Shown here piece after piece: positions 8,651 to 14,810 of a DNA stretch of 16,504 bases. The stretch comes from Verrucomicrobiales bacterium (GTDB taxonomy: Bacteria > Verrucomicrobiota > Verrucomicrobiia > Verrucomicrobiales > DEV007). A program made the translations under genes and the position numbers. The notes below the pieces were generated by a model. It ran no database searches, was not told where the DNA came from, and saw only the letters and a list, made by a program, of their open reading frames with translations. The DNA is taken from NCBI GenBank assembly GCA_002705125.1, contig PAHQ01000057.1, forward strand, positions 14,794-31,297. The letters run 5' to 3'. Numbering within the stretch: position 1 is the first letter of the stretch; every line of letters starts with the position of its first letter.

Positions 8651-9645
8651 CCTGAAACACTTTTGCCTCTTATCCCGTCTACCCATACAGCAGCAACAAT
8701 TATGCCTCCTATTAGAACCTTTTGAACCCAATCATCAACTCTCAACATAACACATCCGTTGTAAAGCAATGTAATGATTAGAGCTCCAATTGTTGAACCC
8801 AGAGCCGAACCTCGCCCACCTGATAGGGAAGCACCTCCAATTACTACCGCAGCAATAATATCCAACTCTAAAGCAACAGCCGTGGTTGGATCACCATCAC
8901 CTATTTCAGCGTATGACATTACACCAGCGAGTCCAAACATTGCTCCACCCAAGGTAAAAATCATAACTTTATAGTTTATTATATTAATACCAGAATATTT
9001 TGCTGCATCCTCATTCGCCCCGAGAGCATAAATATATCTACCAAAAACCGATGTTCTCATTATCAGCATAGTCAGAAGAAAAAGAATAAAATTAATCCAT
9101 ACTCCTGGAGCAAAAATCATCCATTCATTCTTGGGTTCCCTCATCATCAAAGCTTTAAGAAAGTTGTCAGGAGTTCTGACTACTGACTGATCAGCGAATC
9201 CTTCAGCCAACCCTCTGGCTATAAGCATCATTCCTAGAGTTACTATAAAAGGAGCTATATTAAGACGGGCTGAAATCGTTCCATTGGCAAAACCAATTAA
9301 TGCTCCCACAAAAATCGATAAAATTATTGGGGTTGGAATAATTCCTAGAAACATGATATCACCGTCCAACCAATTCACAGCATGAGCACAAAAAACAGCT
9401 GTAAGAGCGACAACAGAACCTGCACTCAAATCAATCCCTCCGCTGACAATAATCATCGTCATTGCCAATGCTCCTATGCCAACAATTACTGTTTGTTTTA
9501 AGATTGTTTTTAAATTCTGCATCGATAAAAAATTATCGATGTTATCAGGTACAAAAATAAATATTAACCCAAGCAATATAAAGAAAACAAACAAGAGTCC
9601 ACTTATTGGGATCAGTAAAGACTTAACACTCTTGGTTAGATTCAT
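8641..9645 (-). CDS. Ribose-type sugar ABC transporter permease
   Basis: A 334-residue inner-membrane permease of the RbsC/AraH/XylH family (BPD_transp_2), which forms the channel of CUT2-type sugar importers. It is hydrophobic throughout, with about eight to ten membrane segments. Diagnostic motifs are SGGIDLSAGSVVAL near the first third, NGTISARLNIAPFIVTLGMM, GRYIYALGANEDAAKYSGIN (the cytoplasmic loop that contacts the ATPase) and VIGGASLSGGRGSALGSTIGAL. The ATG at 9645 has a good Shine-Dalgarno sequence (GAGGA, nine bases upstream on the minus strand). It starts 38 bases after the stop of the binding-protein gene, so the two are one transcription unit. A typical rbs-like unit also encodes an RbsA-type double-ATPase; none is present upstream or downstream. 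Substrate is not determinable: ribose, other pentoses, hexoses and cyclic polyols are all known for the family. Confidence 0.95.
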   Translation of the reverse strand: MNLTKSVKSLLIPISGLLFVFFILLGLIFIFVPDNIDNFLSMQNLKTILKQTVIVGIGALAMTMIIVSGGIDLSAGSVVALTAVFCAHAVNWLDGDIMFLGIIPTPIILSIFVGALIGFANGTISARLNIAPFIVTLGMMLIARGLAEGFADQSVVRTPDNFLKALMMREPKNEWMIFAPGVWINFILFLLTMLIMRTSVFGRYIYALGANEDAAKYSGINIINYKVMIFTLGGAMFGLAGVMSYAEIGDGDPTTAVALELDIIAAVVIGGASLSGGRGSALGSTIGALIITLLYNGCVMLRVDDWVQKVLIGGIIVAAVWVDGIRGKSVSGYS

Positions 9646-9683
9646 TTCTATACTATCCTCAATAGCTAAAAATACTTATCTTG

Positions 9684-10664
9684 CTATTTGTCGGTTGGAT
9701 TAATTAACTTCTGAACCTCCTCGGATTCTAAATTTTCAAGATCTAACAATACTGCACCCGTATCAACATTTTCTTCGAATGGCTGTTCTTTAATAGAAGA
9801 AACAATATTCTTAACTGCGATATAACCCATTTTGAACGGGTCCTGAACCGCTAATGCAGCTATCTTTTTTTCTTTAAGCGCTTTAATCAAAGCCTCATTC
9901 GTATCAAAACCTACAAATGGTACTTTGCCTGAGAGACCTGCTTGATCAAGCGCTCTAAGCATTCCTTGAGTGGTCGATTCATTGGGAGTAAAAATGCCTT
10001 GAACCGAATCACCAAACTGATTCAACAAATTTTCAGAAACCTTCATTGCCTCATCAATAGAAACCCCTCCTCTTTGATCTATTGATAGGAACTGGATGTT
10101 TGGAGCTGTTTTTTTTATTCCATCTAAAAAACCCTCTTCCCTGTTTGTTGTACTATCATGATTTACTTCATGGCGAAGCATTAAAACCTTTCCAGAATTA
10201 TTCATGAGCTTTGCTAACCTTTTCCCGCATGCCTGTCCTGCTGCATAGTTATCCGTCATCACATTACTAATGACTGAATCACCTGCTGATTCATCTAAAC
10301 CAGAATCCCAAACTGCTACTTTAATTCCAGCGGACTTAGCCTCCGATACAGGACGCACTAAAGCCTTATCGTCAAGTGGAGCAAGAGCAATTCCATTAAC
10401 TCCCTGAGTAATAAAATTTTCAACTACTTTAATTTGTCCTGCTCTATCACTCTCCTTCTGAGGACCTTTCCAGATTATTTCTATTCCAAGCTCTTTTCCT
10501 GCTTTTTTTGCACCAGCCTCTCCCATTTTCCAAAACTCATGTGTAGTTCCTTTTGGAATTACAGCAATTTTAAGATCAGAATCAGCTCCAGGATTCTTAT
10601 TTCTTTCACAGCTAAAAAGTAATAGTGATAATAAAATTGAATAAATAGTAAAAAATTGTTTCAT
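9684..10664 (-). CDS. Ribose-type sugar-binding lipoprotein of ABC transporter
   Basis: Extracytoplasmic substrate-binding protein of the periplasmic-binding-protein 4 (RbsB-like) family, partner of the permease encoded 38 bases downstream. The ATG at 10664-10662 gives 326 residues and a textbook lipoprotein signal: MKQFFTIYS, a hydrophobic core, then L16-F-S-C19, so C19 is the likely lipidated residue. A start at 10754 would add 30 residues without signal character and would run into the divergent dehydrogenase gene, so it is rejected. Family motifs are KIAVIPKGTTHEFWKMGEAG at the mature N-terminus, QGVNGIALAPLDDKAL, AGIKVAVWDSGLD, VMTDNYAAGQACGKRL, GIFTPNESTTQGMLRAL and FVGFDTNEALIKALK. The signature fits binding proteins for monosaccharides or polyols. 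The 63-base gap to the divergent AroE-like gene holds a 22-bp inverted repeat that could control both. Confidence 0.93.
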   Translation of the reverse strand: MKQFFTIYSILLSLLLFSCERNKNPGADSDLKIAVIPKGTTHEFWKMGEAGAKKAGKELGIEIIWKGPQKESDRAGQIKVVENFITQGVNGIALAPLDDKALVRPVSEAKSAGIKVAVWDSGLDESAGDSVISNVMTDNYAAGQACGKRLAKLMNNSGKVLMLRHEVNHDSTTNREEGFLDGIKKTAPNIQFLSIDQRGGVSIDEAMKVSENLLNQFGDSVQGIFTPNESTTQGMLRALDQAGLSGKVPFVGFDTNEALIKALKEKKIAALAVQDPFKMGYIAVKNIVSSIKEQPFEENVDTGAVLLDLENLESEEVQKLINPTDK

Positions 10665-10684
10665 TTTATCAATCCAAGCCATTT

Positions 10685-10706
10685 GAAGTCTTGAAATCAA
10701 GCCTTC
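10685..10706. promoter_or_regulatory. Candidate operator palindrome between divergent genes
   Basis: Arms GAAGTCTTGA and TCAAGCCTTC are separated by AA and match at nine of ten positions. The site lies about 21 bases from both the binding-protein start and the AroE-like start, almost exactly in the middle of the 63-base gap. The size and symmetry are typical of a dimeric repressor site such as a LacI- or GntR-type regulator, but no regulator gene is adjacent and the sequence does not match a consensus I can name. Confidence 0.45.
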
Positions 10707-10727
10707 GTCATCACAAAATGAAAAGAA

Positions 10728-11603
10728 ATGGCAAAGGATATGAATTTTAAACAAGAACTAGTGGGCTGCTTTGGCTTTCCCGTTGCAGAAAACCCTACAC
10801 AAGCAATGATAGAACCCGCATTCGAGGCCTTAGGGTTAGATTGGCGGTACCTTACACTCGAAGTTAAACCGGAAAACCTAGAAAAGGCGGTAAATGGAGC
10901 GAGATCATTTGGATTTAAAGGTTTCAATTGCACAATTCCCCATAAGGTCGAAGTAATCCAATATCTTGATGGGCTCGGAAGTTCAGCTGAATTAATGGGT
11001 GCTGTAAATTGCATCGTCAATAGAGACGGGAAACTAATCGGAGAAAACACGGACGGGAAAGGCTTTGTTGAATCCCTCAAAAAAAAATCAGACCCAACAG
11101 GAAAGTCTTGTGTCATTTTTGGAGCAGGAGGAGCTGCAAGAGCAATTAGTGTAGAATTGGCATTAGCTGGATGCTCGAAAATCACAATAATAAATCGCTC
11201 TATTGAAAGGGCTAAAGAACTAATCGACATCTTAGAAGGCGGAGTCGCCCAGGCTTGCTCTCAAAGTTTATCCACTCAGATGATTGAGTGGAATGATAAT
11301 TACAACATCCCTATTGGAACTGATTATGTTATTAATGCTACATCTATAGGTTTATACCCAGATATAAATGCAAAAATTAACATTAATATTTCATCATTAA
11401 CTCCTGAAATGATAGTCGCTGATGTTATACCAAACCCACCTAAAACTAGACTCATTAGAGACGCTAGAGAACAAGGCTGCACTACAATTGATGGGCTTGA
11501 AATGTTAGTAGGACAAGGTGTTATTGGAATTGAATACTGGACAGGTAAAAACCCTAATCCAGAAATAATGAGAGATTCATTAGAAAAAATCTTCAGCGCC
11601 TAG
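10728..11603 (+). CDS. Shikimate dehydrogenase family protein (AroE/YdiB-like)
   Basis: A 291-residue NADP-dependent oxidoreductase of the shikimate/quinate dehydrogenase family. The N-terminal substrate domain reads GCFGFPVAENPTQAMIEPAF: N22 and T24 occupy the positions where classical AroE has the SxS pair that binds the substrate carboxylate. FNCTIPHK holds T69 and the catalytic Lys K73, AVN gives N94, and ENTDGKGF holds the catalytic Asp D109. The nucleotide domain has GAGGAARA (132-139) and N156-R157-S158, the motif that in AroE binds the NADP phosphate. ATSIGLYP and DGLEMLVGQGVIGIEYWTG (Q263) close the site. Length is normal. In E. coli, AroE catalyses 3-dehydroshikimate reduction in aromatic amino-acid synthesis. 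The altered pocket and the head-to-head position with a sugar-type transporter make a catabolic role on a cyclic polyol or quinate-like acid possible. An ATG at 10740 is an alternative start. Family is certain, substrate is not. Confidence 0.9.
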   Translation: MAKDMNFKQELVGCFGFPVAENPTQAMIEPAFEALGLDWRYLTLEVKPENLEKAVNGARSFGFKGFNCTIPHKVEVIQYLDGLGSSAELMGAVNCIVNRDGKLIGENTDGKGFVESLKKKSDPTGKSCVIFGAGGAARAISVELALAGCSKITIINRSIERAKELIDILEGGVAQACSQSLSTQMIEWNDNYNIPIGTDYVINATSIGLYPDINAKININISSLTPEMIVADVIPNPPKTRLIRDAREQGCTTIDGLEMLVGQGVIGIEYWTGKNPNPEIMRDSLEKIFSA

Positions 11604-11638
11604 AATTAACTTATTTAACGAGTCCTTAAATTAATTCT
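11602..11638. terminator. AT-rich inverted repeat between convergent genes, possible bidirectional terminator
   Basis: AGAATTAA (11602-11609) pairs with TTAATTCT (11631-11638), and inside it TTTAA (11614-11618) pairs with TTAAA (11626-11630) around the loop CGAGTCC, with a four-base bulge on one side. It begins within the stop of the AroE-like gene and ends four bases before the stop of the small minus-strand gene. The stem contains almost no G-C pairs and T-runs are short, so termination efficiency is doubtful. Confidence 0.3.
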
Positions 11639-11642
11639 GCTC

Positions 11643-11783
11643 TTAATTTTCTTGGCTATTTTCATGAAAATTTCTTTCTTTAGCAGCAAGTAACTTCCCT
11701 TTTTTGCGGGAATGTGTTGAATAGGAATACCAGTAACCAAGTACAAAAAATACCAATGCTGTTATAGCAAGGAAGGCTCCCAT
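11643..11783 (-). CDS. Small single-pass membrane protein, 46 residues, unknown
   Basis: A short reading frame with an ATG at 11783-11781 and a TAA at 11645-11643. Residues 2-19 are hydrophobic (GAFLAITALVFFVLGYWY) and are followed by a basic stretch (HSRKKGK) and a polar tail ending HENSQEN. This is the pattern of a small inner-membrane protein with its tail in the cytoplasm. An in-frame GTG seven codons upstream would lengthen the hydrophobic segment. It lies 106 bases downstream of the SGNH hydrolase gene on the same strand and could be the last gene of that operon or separately transcribed. It vaguely recalls small accessory subunits of respiratory complexes, but I recognise no family and assign no function. 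The composition (TM then positive residues) makes it more convincing than a random short frame. Confidence 0.5.
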   Translation of the reverse strand: MGAFLAITALVFFVLGYWYSYSTHSRKKGKLLAAKERNFHENSQEN

Positions 11784-11889
11784 TTGTATTACTAAAAAAG
11801 TCACAAGAACAAAATTTCTATTTTCTTTGATGCTGTAACAAATATTTCATTTTGTCAATTTCTTGAAACTCTGAAACTATTAATGCACT

Positions 11890-13104
11890 TCAGCTCTGTT
11901 TTATGACATAGATAGGCTTATCAAAATCTACTTCTAGATCATCAAACATCTGTATTTTACTAATTGAAGGATACACGGTCAAAGGCATTAGTTTCCATGC
12001 CTTTTCATAACCAATACGATATCTTGATTTAGGTGTATATTTTCGATTATAAACACCAAAATGTGCAATTCTAAGCATTTCATAGGGATAATAACCAGAA
12101 TCAACTTTTATGACCTCATACTCATAGAGAACTAAACAACTTCTATATGTAACCGACTTAACATTCGGCATAATAGTCTTGGTTTTTAATCTTACTTGGA
12201 CGTCTATTTCACCCCATACAATAGCTGAAGGGTCAACCGGTTCAGCTTTTTTAATTTTATATGACTTATTATCAAAAGGCTCACTTGGGTCTAATGCGCG
12301 TCTTCCTACAGCCTCTACTCCAACGTATTTAAGGAAATCTTTTATAACATTGTCAGCCCATGCTTTTGCTTCTGTTGCACCATAATGAATACCGTCAGTT
12401 TCTGGATAAGGGTCAACAAACTCAGTCACTTTTCGACTATCATAAAATCTCGCAAAAGGCTTAATACTTGATTCCATTATTTCACTCATTTGCTCCTGAA
12501 GCTCAAATGAAAACCGTGCTGGATGTGACTCTGGAGGAGCTATCCAATAACATCTTCTACCCCCTTTTGATGCGGCCTCTGCCATATCCCTACAAAGCCC
12601 CTTTACTAATTTAACATTTTCAAATTCTTCCCTACGTTTTGAACGAAGACTAGAGTATAAATTAGTTCCTGTCTGAACAACAACAATATCAGGATCACAA
12701 ATTTCTAAAAGATCCTCTACTTTTGGAACTGCTTGAATGTTTTTTAGTCTCCTCTCTTGCTTTGGAGTTTTTTCCCAAAACCCAATATCGGATGATATTG
12801 TCTGATATTGCCCTAACCAGTAGTATGGCGTTGCCCCACCGGCAACATAGGTATGAACCTCAAATCCAGCATCACGAAGCTTAGTATCTAAAGTCGAACC
12901 AAAAGCCCCCATGCTCATAGAGTCACCAAGAAACAATATGCTCGTAGGAGTTTCTTGTTTTTTCTTTCCAATTATTCGTGACTTTAGATCCTTTAATTTT
13001 GAGAGTATTCCTTTAGCTTCAATATCCTGGCTAAAAGCTAATAACAGCGAAAAGAAAATCACTGTTATCTTATTAATGAAATAAAATCTTCTAACTTGCC
13101 CCAT
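11890..13104 (-). CDS. Secreted SGNH/GDSL-family hydrolase with extra C-terminal domain
   Basis: A 404-residue exported esterase- or acetylhydrolase-like protein. Residues 12-30 (INKITVIFFSLLLAFSQDIEA) form the signal peptide. The SGNH core spans about 54-262. Block I is ILFLGDSMSMG with nucleophile S62, block II may be VAGGATP (G89/G90), block III is VVQTGTN (N148), and block V is DGIHYG with D237 and H240 completing the triad. Family members remove acetyl or acyl groups from sugars, peptidoglycan or lipids; the substrate here is unknown. Residues about 285-404 form a separate beta-rich domain (VWGEIDVQVRLK, YRSCLVLYEYEV, RYRIGYEKAW) that I do not recognise. The ATG at 13104 lies inside the end of the deformylase gene, overlapping it by 14 bases, which indicates translational coupling within the operon. 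Confidence 0.85.
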   Translation of the reverse strand: MGQVRRFYFINKITVIFFSLLLAFSQDIEAKGILSKLKDLKSRIIGKKKQETPTSILFLGDSMSMGAFGSTLDTKLRDAGFEVHTYVAGGATPYYWLGQYQTISSDIGFWEKTPKQERRLKNIQAVPKVEDLLEICDPDIVVVQTGTNLYSSLRSKRREEFENVKLVKGLCRDMAEAASKGGRRCYWIAPPESHPARFSFELQEQMSEIMESSIKPFARFYDSRKVTEFVDPYPETDGIHYGATEAKAWADNVIKDFLKYVGVEAVGRRALDPSEPFDNKSYKIKKAEPVDPSAIVWGEIDVQVRLKTKTIMPNVKSVTYRSCLVLYEYEVIKVDSGYYPYEMLRIAHFGVYNRKYTPKSRYRIGYEKAWKLMPLTVYPSISKIQMFDDLEVDFDKPIYVIKQS

Positions 13105-13648
13105 AATCTTTCTGCATTCTCTTAATCTTACTTCTTAGGGCAAGCTTAGCGGTGGCTTTCATTCGATCAGTAAATAAGACGCCATTCAAGTGATCAGTCT
13201 CATGCTGAATAGCTCTTGCTAATAAACCATCAGTTTCAAGAGTGACTCTTTTAGAGCCCATAATTTCAAAAGTAGCCTTCAACTCGTAAGGTCGAATAAC
13301 GTCTCCTCGAATTTCAGGAAAACTTAGGCAACCCTCACTCATTACATCCATATTTTCACCATATTCCAACTCAGGATTAATAAAAATTAGAGGCATAATA
13401 TCAGTTAAATCAACATCTTCACCGTCTATTCTCAAATAACTAATACATTCTGGATCATGAGAAACATCAATAACAGCTAATTGAATTGGAATTCCTATTT
13501 GAGGAGCGGCTAAGCCAATTCCCTCTGCAGAAACCATTGTTTCTATCATATCTTTTACCAATGAACTGACTTCATCCGAAAAAGACTCAACTTTGGAGCA
13601 TTTTTTTCTTAGCACAGGATCTCCAAATATTACTATTTCTCGTACCAT
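13091..13648 (-). CDS. def: Peptide deformylase
   Basis: A 185-residue cytoplasmic metalloenzyme that removes the formyl group from the initiator Met of new proteins. All three signature motifs are intact: GIGLAAPQIG (43-52, with Q50), EGCLSF (105-110, metal ligand C107) and QHETDHLNG (148-156, ligands H149 and H153 and catalytic E150). An acidic insert of about a dozen residues (HDPECISYLRIDGEDVDLTD, 64-83) lies between the first two motifs. A Shine-Dalgarno-like AGG stands about eight bases before the ATG. The gene starts eight bases after the ExbD stop and overlaps the SGNH hydrolase gene at its 3' end, so it is embedded in the TonB/ExbBD operon rather than paired with methionyl-tRNA formyltransferase as in many bacteria. 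Confidence 0.97.
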   Translation of the reverse strand: MVREIVIFGDPVLRKKCSKVESFSDEVSSLVKDMIETMVSAEGIGLAAPQIGIPIQLAVIDVSHDPECISYLRIDGEDVDLTDIMPLIFINPELEYGENMDVMSEGCLSFPEIRGDVIRPYELKATFEIMGSKRVTLETDGLLARAIQHETDHLNGVLFTDRMKATAKLALRSKIKRMQKDYGAS

Positions 13649-13656
13649 AACTTAAC

Positions 13657-14082
13657 CTAACTTTGTGGCTTCTTAATCAAAATTCTCGCTGGAACATCTT
13701 TAACAGGATAACCTGCAGTAGTCAAAGCATCCCAAGCTTCCACCAGACTTTTTAAAGGTGCTTGTTCATCAGCCTTTAATTCAAGCCTTAATTTTGGTCT
13801 TTCAGATTTGAGCTGTTTCAATCTTGTCGTTAACTGATTTTCAGGAATTTCCTCTACACCAAGAAAAATCTTAGAATCAGATGTTAGGGAAAGCTCAAGA
13901 CTTGAACTAGACTGAAGACTTTTTGCCAAAGAGCTAGCTTTTGGTAAATTTATGCTGGCAAAAGCTTTATCTTCTCGAGGTGCAGAAGTTAAAATAAAAT
14001 AGATTAATAAAATCGCCAAAATATCAATCAAAGAAACGATAGGAACAATTGGACGATTAGTCTTTTTTTTAATAAAACGCAT
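13657..14082 (-). CDS. exbD: ExbD/TolR-family biopolymer transport protein
   Basis: A 141-residue inner-membrane protein that, with ExbB, forms the proton-driven motor energising TonB (or a Tol/Gsp-type partner). It has a basic N-terminus (MRFIKKKTNR), one membrane segment (about 11-32) and a periplasmic domain. D20 in VSLIDILAILLIYF is the proton-carrying Asp that defines the family. The periplasmic part (about 45-137) reads IFLGVEEIPENQLTTRLKQL and ends with ARILIKKP, normal for ExbD. It begins two bases after the ExbB stop, indicating translational coupling. It could equally be called TolR; the ExbD name rests on the TonB-like gene in the same operon. Confidence 0.93.
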   Translation of the reverse strand: MRFIKKKTNRPIVPIVSLIDILAILLIYFILTSAPREDKAFASINLPKASSLAKSLQSSSSLELSLTSDSKIFLGVEEIPENQLTTRLKQLKSERPKLRLELKADEQAPLKSLVEAWDALTTAGYPVKDVPARILIKKPQS

Positions 14083-14084
14083 TT

Positions 14085-14801
14085 CTAATCACTTTTTTCA
14101 GAAACGAGTCCTTTAATCTTTGTATAAAGGACTTCAGAGGGGTTCTTATAAAAAGCCGTTATTAAATTATCTGTCAGGACTTCCATTCTGACTCCAATTC
14201 TTTCAATTTTTTTTGTAAAGTAACTATGGGCTATAACCGTGGGAATCGCCACAGCTAGACCAGCTATAGTCGTATTCAAAGCCTCCGCAATCCCCCTTGA
14301 TACAGCAACTCTAGAACTCCCTGCTTCAGCCATATCAACACTACTAAAAACTCCTACAAGCCCCGAAACAGTACCTAATAAACCAAGTAACGGAGCAATC
14401 GTAATAACAACCTCTAGCAAAGCAATCCCTCTCTCCATGATGACTATTTCCTCTCTAGCCTTAGCTTCCGAAGTAGTAGCCGCTTCTAATCTGTTTGATG
14501 GAGCTCCAATAATGATACCAAGACCAATTCGTGAAAGAGGAGATCTGAAGTCACGGAAACAATCAGTTAGTCCCGAAATATCATTATTATCAATAAATTC
14601 ACTCGCATTTTCCATCGCTTTCTGAACGGGACGAGGAATTATTCTGCTACTCTTTAATGTTATAAACTTCAATAAAATTACAGTAAGTGAGACTATAGAA
14701 AGAAGAATCAAACACATCATGAAAACTCCACCATTAGTGATAAATGTTTTCACCGCATTTATTGAATCCGGGATTTCAGAACTTATGTTACCGAGGAGCA
14801 T
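14085..14801 (-). CDS. exbB: ExbB/TolQ/MotA-family proton channel protein
   Basis: A 238-residue inner-membrane protein forming the pentameric proton channel of the TonB-ExbB-ExbD motor. It has three membrane segments: about 25-46, 127-152 and 172-194. The diagnostic stretches are MERGIALLEVVITIAPLLGLLGTV (122-145) and GIAEALNTTIAGLAVAIP (170-187), which line the channel in characterised ExbB and TolQ. The cytoplasmic loop between the first two segments has the usual length for the short ExbB type, with no N-terminal periplasmic extension. It starts nine bases after the TonB-like gene and ends two bases before ExbD. Good match to family; ExbB versus TolQ is decided only by neighbours. Confidence 0.95.
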   Translation of the reverse strand: MLLGNISSEIPDSINAVKTFITNGGVFMMCLILLSIVSLTVILLKFITLKSSRIIPRPVQKAMENASEFIDNNDISGLTDCFRDFRSPLSRIGLGIIIGAPSNRLEAATTSEAKAREEIVIMERGIALLEVVITIAPLLGLLGTVSGLVGVFSSVDMAEAGSSRVAVSRGIAEALNTTIAGLAVAIPTVIAHSYFTKKIERIGVRMEVLTDNLITAFYKNPSEVLYTKIKGLVSEKSD

Positions 14802-14810
14802 CTTAATTTA

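Noticed and set aside
10665..10754. Upstream ATG extending the binding protein by 30 residues
   Set aside because: The extension lacks signal features, overlaps the divergent AroE-like gene and would bury the lipoprotein signal that begins at the ATG at 10664.
11829..11858. Promoter for the small membrane protein based on a perfect TTGACA on the minus strand (11858-11853)
   Set aside because: No reasonable -10 hexamer is found at 15-18 bases spacing; the candidates are CAGCAT, ACAGCA and TACAGC.
14239..14625. 128-codon plus-strand frame opposite exbB
   Set aside because: It lies wholly antisense to the well-supported ExbB coding sequence and has no recognisable protein features.
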